Assembly: GCA_951799445.1 (NCBI GenBank)
Contig: OX637291.1
Coordinates: 13,084,501-13,148,500, forward strand
Reading direction: 5' to 3'
Source of the DNA: Pseudisothecium myosuroides
Taxonomy: Eukaryota > Streptophyta > Bryopsida > Hypnales > Lembophyllaceae
Length of the DNA: 64,000 nucleotides
The notes under the pieces were generated by a model. The model saw nothing but the letters and a program-made list of their open reading frames with translations. It was not told where the DNA came from and searched no databases. Numbering within the stretch: the stretch's first letter is position 1; each line of letters starts with the position of its first letter. Made by a program: the position numbers and the translations under genes. Positions 25,607 through 36,987 of this stretch are shown piece by piece.

Positions 25607-27093
25607 AGTATTGCCTCTAGGTGTATTAAAAAACAACTCTAAGCGCTCATAGACTCTCATGTTTTGATTGTGTACATCTTATATAATCAATATGATCTAG
25701 ATTTTTGTGATGCCTTTTCGTTCAAATATGGGTGTTGCATTTTGGATAGTATTGATTATATATGTATATACCATAATGTTTTTTCTCAAGTGTTTTTTCC
25801 AATTGCATTTGAAGAAATTTCAATGTTGGACAATGCATTTATAGTTTTATCTAATGATAGATTTGATGAATTTTTTTTGTTGTTGCTAATGTATACTATA
25901 AATCTTTGTTAAGTATATGTTTTTTTAATAGATTGATGATCAAGTACTTGGAAATTGTATGAAACTCATCTAAGACTATTTCTAATTATGTATATTCTTT
26001 TCTATGTTTGTTTTGTATTTTGAAATTATTGTAATTTATTGCAAAATCATCTTGATTTACAACTTCATACCATAATATGTAATGTGTATGAATACAAAGT
26101 CATATTATAGTACTTAATGGAGATTTAAGAAGATTTTATATGACAAAGTGACAATTTCCAAGGGATCTTTAACCCCTTATGTTCTTTAAGCTCACATAGA
26201 ACTTTTTGAAAGCTCAGGTAGGTTCCTATGAAGTCAATTTTGAGTGGATGAAAGTTTAATACTAATTTGTACAAATGTTTTTATTGATACATACAAGGTA
26301 TATTCAAACCTCTTTAATTTGACCTTGTCTTCAATGACATTGTAGAATATTTTGGGCACTTGTCACATTGCCATTGACCATGGTACACTTGTGCCACATT
26401 CAAACTATTTCGCCTTTAATATGATTGTCTTCCTACCAATAAAATTAAGAATTTAGAGAGTAAGAGAAAAATATCTAAAATTGTTAAGTTAAGATAATGT
26501 GCATAGATAGAATCAAAACTACAATTTTGTGTTATTTCTTACTTGTAATAAAAATCATCAATTTTCAAAAAATAATAATATATTTTTTTGGAATTTTTTT
26601 GTAAATTTTTTATTAATTTATTAATTTATATTTTCAAAGTCAATACTTTTTGCTAATTTTTCATCAAGTCTGGAATTGGTAGAAATTAAGGAAGTGTAAA
26701 TTATAGTCCAACTTATACTTGATGTACAGGCAAACATATTTTTAAGAAGCACAAAACTACCGTAGGTGAAGGGCAGCTTCGCCAAAAAATAATTCAAAAA
26801 AATGATGGCGAATTATTTTGGAAATTATGCTAAATGTTTGGCAAAAAAGAAAAAAAGAAAATGAAAGGAATAACAAAATGTTTATAAATTACAACACATG
26901 AGCAAAAATCAAATAAACTTTGAGAACAAGGTGAGCCCAAAGTCCTTGTGCCATCTTCCATCAAGAAAATTGTTGATGACAAAGTGAAGGAGTTACTTCT
27001 TTGACCCCCTATGTGAGTGGTGGGTGAAGAGTTCATTTTTATAATGATTCATTGTCCATTATGAGGCCTCAAAGGCTATGGGATAGTTTGAAG
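25607..27093. other. AT-rich non-coding tract
   Basis: A fragment near 26170-26260 (TTAACCCCTTATGTTC, AGGTAGGTTCCTATGAAGTC) matches the left end of the element at 24705. Nothing else is recognised. Confidence 0.4.
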
Positions 27094-27538
27094 TTGAGAA
27101 CTTGACCACTCATTGTCAAAACGCAGGAATTATGTTCAATGTAGAATTTTAGACCTCATTTAGGCGTAGTAGAAATTTAAAAAAAAAAAAAATTTAGAAC
27201 TATAAAACCTTGCTAAATCAAACTAACTTTCATTTTCAAGAATCAGTTTGTAATTTTGATCCTCCAATAAAAAGTTATGGAAAAAATTCAGAGAAGATGT
27301 TTGAAAATGTCAAAGAAATGTCCCTTCCAACCCCTCCATGAATTTTGTCCATAACTTTTGATTGGAGGTTTAAAATCTCAATCGGATTTTTGTAGACAAA
27401 AGTTAGCTTGATTTTCCACATTAGTTTAGTTCAAATATTTTTGAAAATAGTTATTCTACTATGCCTAAATGAAGTCTAAAATTCTACTTTGAACACAAAT
27501 CCTACTTTTGACTTGACTATGAGTGGTTGAGTTCTTAC
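27094..27538. repeat. 445-bp foldback (long inverted repeat), older copy
   Basis: GTAGAATTTTAGACCTCATT at 27141 pairs with AATGAAGTCTAAAATTCTAC ending at 27487, and complementarity continues outward to GAGAACTTGACC and GAGTTCTTAC. The centre is near 27320, so the arms almost meet. It is homologous to the larger foldback at 54841-55415. Confidence 0.7.
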
Positions 27539-27815
27539 AAATTCTAATTTACATATACCACATGGGCTGTTTTACCTCCTACTACCCCATGTGTATAAAG
27601 AGCTTATGTTCTCATCTTTGCAATCACATTGATTGACTTTTGAAGTTGCTTGAAAGATTCATGCATGAGGATAGAAAACCTAGGGTAAGATTGGATGAAT
27701 GGCAAAACTACAATGATTGATTTATCCAAAAAATTAAATTTCAAAAAATTCCTTTTTTAGGTGGCAAACATTAAATTTCAAATTAATTAATTATTCCCCG
27801 GGACAATGGCGAAGC
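27539..27815. other. Non-coding, flank of the foldback
   Basis: CCACATGGGCTGTTTTACCT at 27560 matches the outer right arm of the 54841 foldback, whose left counterpart is worn away here. No gene seen. Confidence 0.4.
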
Positions 27816-28208
27816 GACTCCCAAAAGTAGTTGGCCACCATATAAAGCGCTCTCATAAATTGATAAATTGGAATTATGAAGTGAAATTTGGACATGTTGT
27901 TGAACAAAAGGGACTGTACTTTAATGTGAAATTTTACTTAGACTGAACGGACTATATTTAGACCTATTATTATTTGAATGAAATTTCTATGCAAAAAAAA
28001 CTTGTTGTGAGAAGTCAAAATGTCTCATTTCTTTTTATAGGAAGAATGTACATCTTGACTAGAATCACATGTAACAAGTTTCATGAATTTTGGATTTTTA
28101 TTGATTGAAATCTTATTGATTGAAATTTGACCTCAAAATTTTGACTTTTTTATTTTTCAATCCATAAATTATTGCGCTTTATATGGTGGCCAACTACTTT
28201 TGGGAGTC
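27816..28208. mobile_element. MITE with 35-bp perfect TIRs (GACTCCCAAAAGTAG)
   Basis: GACTCCCAAAAGTAGTTGGC and the next 15 bases at 27816 are exactly inverted at the right end (…GGGAGTC at 28208). The 393-bp element is non-coding. The unbroken arms suggest recent insertion or a constrained hairpin. Confidence 0.8.
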
Positions 28209-29929
28209 ATTGTACAATAGAAACTAGTCTTAGCAACTTCATTAGGTGTAAATGTGTTATTTGTCACACAATATTGAAGGCCCTGGTCAACATCATATTC
28301 CCCTCATTTATGAAAATAGGCCACCTTATCTTGAGCAAATGAGGTGTTGTGTCGGAAATAGGTCGTCTGACTTGTGAAGAATGTTGTGTTAGGGACCGGA
28401 CATAATCAAGTTATGTTACCTCATTACCATCTCCATGTGACATACCGTACAAGAAGTCAAGACAAACATGACCTAGATAATAGAACTATCCCCAACAAAC
28501 TCTCAGTCATTCATATTGGTCACACAACTAGAATTCTTCTTCAAAGAATTAAAAATTCTATTCCCTCATCATAGTTACTCTTTCATTCAGATGGGTTTGA
28601 AACCCCCCTACTCTTTTCACATTGATGGGCCCTCACGTGTTTCTTTCACATGGGTTTCCAAACCGACCACCATTACGTTACTCTCAGTCTCAGATGGATG
28701 GGGCCCTACCTTTGCCCTTATTACAGTACATGTTTTGCATCCCTTACCTCACCTAATTTAAGACCTAATTTAAGACAGTTGATGTGCATGTGAGGAAAAA
28801 ATAGGACTCTTTTCTATGATTTGACCCTTCCCCAATACTGAAACATATTTGTATGAGTCAAATGCAATCCACAGTCCGGGGAGAAATTTTAGCTTAACTG
28901 GCTAAGATCCTACATTTTCGTGGATCAGCTGGTTGTTTGGAGTATACTCTTGGCTAGGCCTTAAGAAAATAGAGAATATTCTCTTATTTTCATCTTAAAT
29001 GATCGATTTTTTTCCAAAGATTTTGAACTCAATTAGGCAATTTTTGATTTCAACTGGCTAACTTGTAACTAAATGCTGGTACTCCCCATTCATTGATGCA
29101 ATCGTGAGGTACATGAACAAGGGTCAAAATTTAGTACTCCCTTGATGTTCCTGATGGGCAAAATGTTCAGAGCCTTGGGCTGAAAATAATGTAGGGTCAA
29201 AATTTAGTACTCCATTGATCATCGTGTTGGACAAAATGTTCGGAACCTCAGGCTGAAAATAATGTTATTTCAACTTGTTTCGAGCTGTAAGTAGAGTTTT
29301 TGCAATAAAATGAAGAGGAACCGGAAGTTCATTTTGGGATGATTGGAGGGAGTACTAAATTTAGGAAGTGGTCACTATAGTCAAGAAACTGCCAGTGGCA
29401 ACAGCACCAACAACACCAGCAACTTGAATGTTCTCGTGTTGGATCCCTGTTCCGGAAGCTCCCACAATTGTATTGTAAGATAGTGATTGAGCCTCTGCAT
29501 TTCATTATTGCATCCCTAGTTCAGTCCCCAGCCAAATCTGGAAACAAATTTTAGGGTTTCAAGCTCCTCCCTGAGGGTGGGTGGTGTTTGTTAAGCTTGA
29601 ATGCAAGTGGGTTTTGCATTTCCTGAAGTTTCCGCAGTTGTCAGTACAGTAAGGTAGTCTGCGGTCGACAGGGATTAGCTGGAATGTTAGAAAATGAGGG
29701 AGTATTGGTACCATATTTCCACCTACTGTACCGATTCGTTGTTCAGTCGGGTAGGCAGAGCAATCTTAATGGAAGGCTTTGACATTCGTGTATTTGAACC
29801 GTTGGACAATCTTATGTAGGGGAAAACCGGTACCTTTGGTCTGTCTTGGGAATGGATCCTAGCTGAGAAGCTGGCGATAGAGTAATTGGTGGTGGGGATG
29901 ATGGACGTAGCTGGAGCCGTCGTTGTTGC
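28209..29929. other. Intergenic, with a 2-unit tandem repeat
   Basis: GTCAAAATTTAGTACTCC followed by GACAAAATGTTC and GGCTGAAAATAATGT occurs twice in tandem (about 29123-29264, ~68-bp period). TAGCTTAACTGGCTAAGATC near 28890 looks like a tRNA A box but has no B box. No gene recognised. Confidence 0.4.
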
Positions 29930-31585
29930 ACTTTGAGCGTCTCTTTCTTTTTATTTTTGTGTGTGTGAGTGAGAGAGAGAGGGAGAGAGGATTTGGTAGC
30001 GGAATGGTATTCTTAAGGTCATGCTGCTTCGTGCTCAGCGCAAGGTATGTCTTGTTGATCGCCATCCCCAATGGATCTGTTTCTACGGAGATGGTGCAGT
30101 CGAATATGTGAGTGTTTTAGACAAGCAGTAATTTAGCTAGTTTTGAAAGATATGGCGAGTGTCTTGCGCAACCAGAGCCTCGACAGCCTCTTGCGTTGGA
30201 GACCATGAATGCGATCTTGAATTGTCTACTTTGGGAAACGCCCAGAGAGCTCGCCATGGCCAGATGGTGAGAGTTCGGAGTTGGAATTTGGACTCTGATT
30301 TGAAATACAGTTTGCATTAGTTCTCTACACTACTATTTTCAGAGACAATTTAGTGAACTATTTAGTGTTATTGCAGAGAATTTTGTTCGTTGAATTCGTG
30401 CTGTTTACCGACAAGAGATCGTTTTCAATCATCTGTGTTGAATTGAATCCGTCAAAGCTGTTGAGCAGCACGAGAGTACACTGATTTGTCCCAACAGTGC
30501 TTGCGTCACAAACTTACCAAAGTGACACGATTTTGGAATTAGTGCAGGTTGAAATATGACTGTGTTGTACAAATCTCGCCCCCCCCCCCCAAACATAATT
30601 TTGTGCTGACACTAATTTTCTAGTTAACGCTAATTCTCCTCCCTCGATTGAATCAGTCCCTTGAAGCTGTTACCAGCAAGAGAGTAGAAAGTTAATTCTC
30701 TGGTCTACCACGGTCTTTGGTCTACCACGGTAGGCGATTTGTCAAGTGTTTCACTTTGACAAGTTCACTGTGGATGCCTTTATGACGTGTACCAACATGA
30801 CGTTGCAGTCTATTGTTCTTGAAGCAGTCCATTTAGAGTCTTGAGTATTGTTAGAGTAGTGTAGGGACGTTTAGAAATACAGAAACTATGGCCCTTAGAC
30901 TTTGGGAGTAGGCAGTGTATGCTGAACTTGATGTCTCCTATATGATTCTGTGACTTGGACAAGTGACTAATAGCAAGAAACAAGTAGCATGATTTAGATG
31001 TTTGGTTTGAATCTGTGATTTTAGACGAGTGTTGCGGTATGTTGGGAGAGGTTAAGAGAGTTTGTAAGTGAATTGGCTTGGATTTAAATCCTGAGTGGCA
31101 TGGATGTCATTATTATGCCACATCATAATGTATGCATCATAGGGAGAACTGACCAGTAGCAAATAACTAGTAACAAGACACAAGGAGCAAAAGATCATTG
31201 TTTGGAGGTGTGGTTTGTATTTCTCATTTTAGATGAATGGATTGAGCATTCTATCAATTTGGTGTGTGTTGCAATAGTTTAAGAGCTTCAGTATGTGTGT
31301 TGGCACAGGTTCGAACCCAGAGTACGTTGCATATCATGTTACATCTTAAATGTATGTATCATAGGGAGAATTCCTTATGGTCTCTGTAAACGTGGGGAAG
31401 ATTTTCTTATGATCCATTCCCAAAAGTTCGAGGAGTACTCTAATTTTACTGAAAACTTGTGATAGTTATTGTGATTTAAAGGAAGTGTTACCCTGCAGAC
31501 AGAGATGAGTAAGAGTCTGAATTTTCTAGTGATGCTCTCGTTTGCTATGTCCCAAGGATTGAACTTCAGTGCCCTTGCAAATTAG
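29930..31585 (+). promoter_or_regulatory. Probable promoter and intron-containing 5' UTR of the F-box gene
   Basis: The GT/GA microsatellite at 29959-29990 (TGTGTGTGTGAGTGAGAGAG) is typical of plant leaders. A donor-like CAAG/GTATGT follows near 30044 and acceptor-like TTTTCAG sites lie downstream, so the leader may be spliced. A C11 run is at ~30580. This is inferred from base composition and position and no transcript start is visible. Confidence 0.3.
30960..31375 (+). repeat. Direct duplication with a tRNA-like B box
   Basis: Two units of ~190-225 bp end in ATGTATGCATCATAGGGAGAA (31133) and ATGTATGTATCATAGGGAGAA (31375). The second carries GGTTCGAACCC, the tRNA B-box consensus, ~35 bp after an A-box-like TAGTTTAAGAGCTTC. 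The first is degenerate. A decayed tRNA-derived SINE is possible. Confidence 0.4.
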
Positions 31586-33720
31586 ATGCAGGTCAATGAC
31601 CCCTTTTCATCTAAGCAGCATGTTGTGCTCTCTCAATCAACATTGCTTGAAGTGCTTTCGCAAGCGTTACTTGAGGAGATTTTCAACAAGCTTGAGAACG
31701 CCAGGTTCATTGCCAGAGCCAGTTGTGTCTGCAAGAGTTTCAAGGAAGCTGGCAGGCGAGTCCGGTCAGCTCGGTTGATCTGTTTGAACGAGTATCATGT
31801 AACGGCCAGAGAGGGTGGTGAGCTCCATGACACGAAAGGTGCATCCAGCAGCACGTCCACTGCTGCAGTTCCTTATGGCAGCTCTAGTGACGAGGAGGGG
31901 TCCTCGTCTGGGGATGAGAGCAGCGTGGTTGTGTTCAGGGACGTGGTTGTGGATTTTCTGAAGAACAAGCCGTATTTGCTTCAGCTGAGAATCGAAATTG
32001 AATCCAAGCTGCAGTCGAAGTCTGTTCCGGTTCCTGAGAGGAGGAGGACGGATTTTTGGTTGACGGATCCGTTCCATTTGACGAGATGGGTGCCTTCTGT
32101 TCAAGCGACATTGCTGCACTTGTGCATTGTGGATTACGGACAGCAGGCGATCGTGCGCAGAACCAACATCCTCAAACTATTATCCCAGAACTGTGAGTTT
32201 GGACATGAGAGCTCTTGACCTGTGTTCTATGGATTCATTGTCACAATGTCTTATGCCTTTCTGCCTCAGTCTGGGCTCCATGTCTGTACATACACATCAC
32301 GAGTCCTTGTCCCGTTGTCCGAGTCTTTGCCAGTGTATGATACAGGGTTTCCTGTCAAATTAGACTGTTTTAGAAACTTGTGGACTTCGTGAAGGGAATC
32401 TTCTTGTGGTCCCAATGATTACACAGAGACCTTTCTATGTATCATCAGGAGGCCTATGTATGATCATTGGAATCCATGGGGAGGATTGTCATGATGATGT
32501 TCTCTAAAAGTTCCCGAACGTGCTACTTTTACTAAAAACCTTGTCTGAACTATCAATCTTCTCACGAAAATGCATCACGGCCTTCGTAAGAACTAGTAAG
32601 AGTTTCATGTTGGGGTAGCTGCTTAGAGAATGGAATTTCACACTAACTCTTCATGATAATTCTCGTCAGATCGATTTTAGGGTGTGTACAATTAGCGAGT
32701 ACCAGAATTATATGGGGAAGTTCATGATAATGAGCCCCGTCTTCTGAACCTAATTAAGATATATTTTGATGTGGCCTATTTCATTATGGCGTATTTGCAG
32801 GCAAAGTGCTGCAGACCTTGGATTTGCGGAACATGTTCATCGACTCCAGTGAGTTGGAAGACATGCCCAAGTTGACCAACTTCACATTGCGGTGTGTGAA
32901 GGTGATCGACGATACGTTGAATCACATCAACGCTCGCATGCGGAACTTATCCACATTGGCTCTTCTGGGCGTCTTTGGGGTCACCCATGCCCACCTGGAC
33001 TTTCCAGCGATGAAGGTTTTATGCCTTGGTCTGTCGACGATAGCCAAGGACGTAAACATGGAGCTGCCGAGCCTTGTGAAACTGCAGCTGAAGATCATGT
33101 GTCCCGAGAAGCTGGCCATCACTGCGAGGAGTCTGAAATACCTGGCCTTCAATCTGGAGGTGAGAGATACATGCAAGGTGGAGTTGCGGAACCTCCACAA
33201 TTTGGAGGAGGTTCTTTACGGGGCCTCCAGTTTCGCCACCTTCTGGAGCCTGGTGGCCAGCAATGCCAATTTGAAGAAATTGTTTTTGGACATCCCCTGC
33301 ATGGCGCTGGGCGAAGATGGGAATTGGCTGGGTGTTTTGAATGGCATCCCATTGAGCCTTCCAATCTTCAGCAACCTGCTTCTGTGTGAGAGACTTGGGG
33401 TTGTGAATATTGGGCCTGGGCTTTGGTACGTCATGGAAGTGAACCTGGAGCAGTTGTCGGCAGCGAAGAGCTGGCCTCCTTTCCATCGGCTCATCCTTCA
33501 CATGATTCCTCAAAGCCTCGACACTTGTCTCGCCATCCTGGAGATCCTGCTGAAGCCAACTCTAGTTTCTCTTGAGGTGCATGTTCACGCCAATAGTCCG
33601 GTCAGCTACGAGACTATTGTGCCGGAAGTGAGGACAGTCGTATCAAACTGTGGCTGGGGCATTGTCTTCAAACCATTCTGCTGGACAAAGAGCCTGAATT
33701 TCTCCTGTTTCAGCTTTTAG
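31586..33720 (+). CDS. F-box/LRR-like protein, two exons
   Basis: Exon 1 is 31586-32192 and exon 2 is 32801-33720. The donor ACT/GTGAGT and acceptor TTGCAG/GC join in phase to restore a Cys codon (…NILKLLSQN-C-KVLQTLDL…), giving 508 residues. Residues ~22-66 form an F-box (LSQALLEEIFNKLENARFIA, then SCVCKSFKEAGRRVRSARLI), which would bind SKP1 in an SCF ubiquitin ligase. Residues ~80-115 are a Ser/Glu-rich linker. The C-terminal half shows irregular leucine-rich repeats (LQTLDLRN, LTNFTLRCVKV, LSTLALLGV, MKVLCLGLS, LVKLQLK, LKYLAFNLEV, LKKLFLDIP), the expected substrate-binding surface. The layout resembles plant F-box/LRR proteins such as At4g29420, though that assignment is from memory. The target is unknown. 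Confidence 0.85.
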
Positions 33721-35847
33721 TGGGCTGGGGTGGCTTGTCAAAGCATACTTACCGATACGACGGCAGAGGACCGTCCTGTCCTACATTGAATAGTTGCTTT
33801 GAGGAACTAATGAAAATTCAGAAATATTTTAGCTCACAGATGAAATAGCTGTAAATCTAACTCTAAACCAAACTCTAAGCCTAGTTGGTCCCACATTAGT
33901 GAGTTTCCTACAATTTTGAATAACTACCCATGCAATTGGATCCCCAATCTTCACTTTTTATGGAAATAGTGAAGATCAATTTAGAATCAAATAAAAACAA
34001 TGGCAAATGGAACCTTAAAATGTAATTAAAATTTTGTTTTATGGTTGAAGGACAAATAGGATGGGATTGATGAGTAAACCCAAGTTAATTACCTTTTCCC
34101 TTTGTGGGAACATGAAACTCAATATTCATTTGGAAGACATGTCTAGGAGGCTTCCAAAAGAGTTCATCCGACTAGGTGAATTCCATTCTTGCAAAATTCT
34201 TCATGTATTCAATAGATCGAGGTAGCTTTTGCTAGCAAGAATATAGGTTGATCATAAGATTTTATGATTGATTGGTTTTGCCTTTTCTAAATCTTTAATT
34301 CTAATTCATTCTAAGCATTTTGGAATGAGTATTGTTGGCTATGGATGGGAACTTTCCAATCCCTTCAAAATGTTGAGTGATCTTCGTCAATTGGAAAGAA
34401 AGGTTTTATGGCCTACATTATCCATCTATTATGTGCTTAAATTTTTTTTTGAGGGCATTGTAATTTCTTGATAAAGATGTGGAAGAGGTGCAAGTTTTTT
34501 AAGTGGAGCACATCAAGGAAACAAGTTGAACTTATAGCTATTTTGTTGTTTTCAAGAGTTTAATGGAAGAAGAGGCTACAATGCTAATGTAGGTTTCATA
34601 TTACTTTATTCTTACTAGCATGATTTATTCAAATTACGTGAAGAATTCATCACTTGTGGTAAAGGCCTATAAATTGGGCCTAGCAATAGTACCGTCAATG
34701 GATCATGTTTCAAGTGCCACAATAAAAAAATTCACATGTAGGTTTCAGGATATTGCTTTAAAGGGACACTATAACAACAATTATAATGATTTTTTACAAA
34801 TAAAAACTTTAGTGATATTACCAATCGAGATTAGAACTCCGTAAAATTTAGTATGTGTTTGTCTTTGAAAATGCCCTTGAGCTTCTAATGTCATATTCAA
34901 GAATTAATTGCATACAAAGAATTTGGTTGCAAATGAGGTCTCTTCTATGTTGGAATTATTTATCAATTTCTTTATATTGGTGTAGTTCATAAAGCTCCAA
35001 AAAAGACTGTTATGAATTTGCATTTCAATTTGCACACCTTCAAAAGTCGTGAAATTTCAATAATTTAACGAAATTGATGTTTGTAAGCTTTGGAACAAAG
35101 AGTAAAGGCTTTGCATTGAAAGCAAAGTTAACCTAAAAAAGTTTGAGCTACCTTGCTCGGAAAGCAAGCTAGTGCAATAGTGACATTGTGACACAGCTTC
35201 TCATAATGTACTTGCTTGGTTTATTTAAACATTTCAAAATGTCCGCCTTCAAAAATGCCAATGTCATAAATATCCACCAATTAATATAACGAAACCAATT
35301 GCAAAATGGACTTGTCATGCCCATTTCGCAGCCAGGGTATCAAGCGGACATATTGTATGCCTTTGATGTCGCTTGCTACCAGTCCAACACTAATCTCGTC
35401 AGTATGCTCGAGAAGAAACTCCAATCTGCTTGATCTCGCAGGTAGGGTTCTCGTAACTATCTCGAGAGGAGGGATGAATGCACCCTATTTAACCCGCAGG
35501 GATCCGAGGGGATAGGCACACTTGTTTCTTTGCAACTTTCATAGCTTCAATCTCCAAGCGTCTCCTCCCGGTCTCTCTATTGCACTGAAGTTGAGGAATC
35601 CACACGTTCTGCTCCATTACCATGACGACTCTTCCGTAAACTTGCATAACCTTCTCCTCCAGATGTACTTTCGGTTGACATGAATTGGGCTAGCTAGCGA
35701 GAAGATTAAATATATCCTTGCTTTTGTTTTTTCTTCTGTCAGGAAGAGAATTAGTTTTCTTTCTCATGAGTTCCTTGTGTGTACGTGCGTTCGGTGTTCG
35801 ATCGGAGGATATGAATATATTCTTGGAATTGAAGACATCTTTTTCCT
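33721..35847. other. Intergenic, possible protein fragment on the minus strand
   Basis: The first ~150 bp are probably F-box 3' UTR. Around 35500-35310 (minus strand) a short frame reads SRLEFLLEHTDEISVGLVAS then DIKGIQYVRLIPWLRNGHD, which looks protein-like but matches no family I know. The rest is AT-rich with no recognised element. Confidence 0.35.
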
Positions 35848-36198
35848 TGTCAGTTGAAACATATATTCCTCTTTTGGGCACAGCTAGCTAGAGCAATCTG
35901 CATGGGTTGCTTGCTTAACCTAAGTCATGGTTTATTTCAATGTTAGCGATTTGTAACTGCAGCTGAAAATCAACTCTTTTTACGTTTACTTTTGGATAAC
36001 GATAAGAATTGTGTAAAGTATTGCATGGGCGCTAGCTGTAACTTCCTTTAACCTGTGGTGAGGAAGGAAGTTTCTCATGACGGTTGATCGATTAAGTTTC
36101 CTGACTTCGGCGAAGAAGCTAGATGGCTGCTGACCAATTTATACGAAATGCTGATCGATCTGCAAGCTAATTCTGATCGAACCTAGCTTTTGCTGTAG

Positions 36199-36433
36199 GT
36201 TTGTGGAAGGCAACGCCTCAGAGCGCAACCCTGTGGAAGACTACGCCTCTGAAGACTACGATTCGGAAGCATCCCCTTATTCCTTCGAGTCGGTGTACTA
36301 CGACGTACTCCTGGACGTGTTGATCGACGAGTACGTGCCAGCGCATGCTGCCCCTACTGCCCTACAATTGAAGCAGAAAATGAAATCGCTACGTCTTTTT
36401 CCTTGCCAGTTGAAACATATATTTCCTCTCTAG
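36199..36433 (+). pseudogene. Dead first copy of the acidic repeat protein gene
   Basis: It aligns with the N-terminal part of the gene at 36988 (DYASEDYDSE, YYDVLLDVLIDEYVPAHAAP). The ATG of the intact copy is GTG here. An 8-bp duplication (CCCTACTG-CCCTAC near 36352) shifts the frame just before the region where the intact copy continues EAENAIE. No repeat array follows. It was probably inactivated after the tandem duplication. Confidence 0.75.
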
Positions 36434-36515
36434 CTATATTTCCTTCTCCTCTTTATATTTTCCTGCTAGCTAGAGCAATCTGCTTGCTTAACCTAAGTCA
36501 TGGTTTATTTCAAAC

Positions 36516-36685
36516 AACGAATATTTCGTTAAAATGGCAATATTCCACAAACTTGGCACTCTTAGGTTTAGACCATGTGGTCGAAATGTAAACCGGTCCT
36601 AGATTTTAGAACAAATCTATAACAATCCTAGAAAATGAAATGAAAAATGGCAGAAGAATATTGCCATTTTAACTAAATATCCGTT
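36516..36685. mobile_element. MITE, ATGG-end family (copy 4), inside duplication unit 2
   Basis: AACGAATATTTCGTTAAAAT at the left mirrors ATTTTAACTAAATATCCGTT at the right. Unit 1 of the duplication lacks it (TTTATTTCAATGTTAGCGAT), so the insertion post-dates the duplication or was lost from unit 1. Confidence 0.7.
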
Positions 36686-36987
36686 AAAGCTGCTAGCGAT
36701 TTGTAGTTGCAGCTAAAAATCAATTCCTTTTTACGTACACTTTTGGAGAATGATAAGAATTGTGTAAAGTATTGCATGGGTGCTAACTGTTTCCTTTAAT
36801 TTGTGATGAGGAAGGAAATTTCTCATGATGTTGATCGATTAAGTTTCCTGACTTCGGCGAAGAAAAATTCAAGGGTGATTAGGGTTTGTTTTTTCCTTTC
36901 CTTGAGTCGATTTATTCTAGCTAGATGGCTGCTGACCAATTCTAAAATACTGATCGGCCTGCTGATCGAACCTTTTGCTGTAGGTTT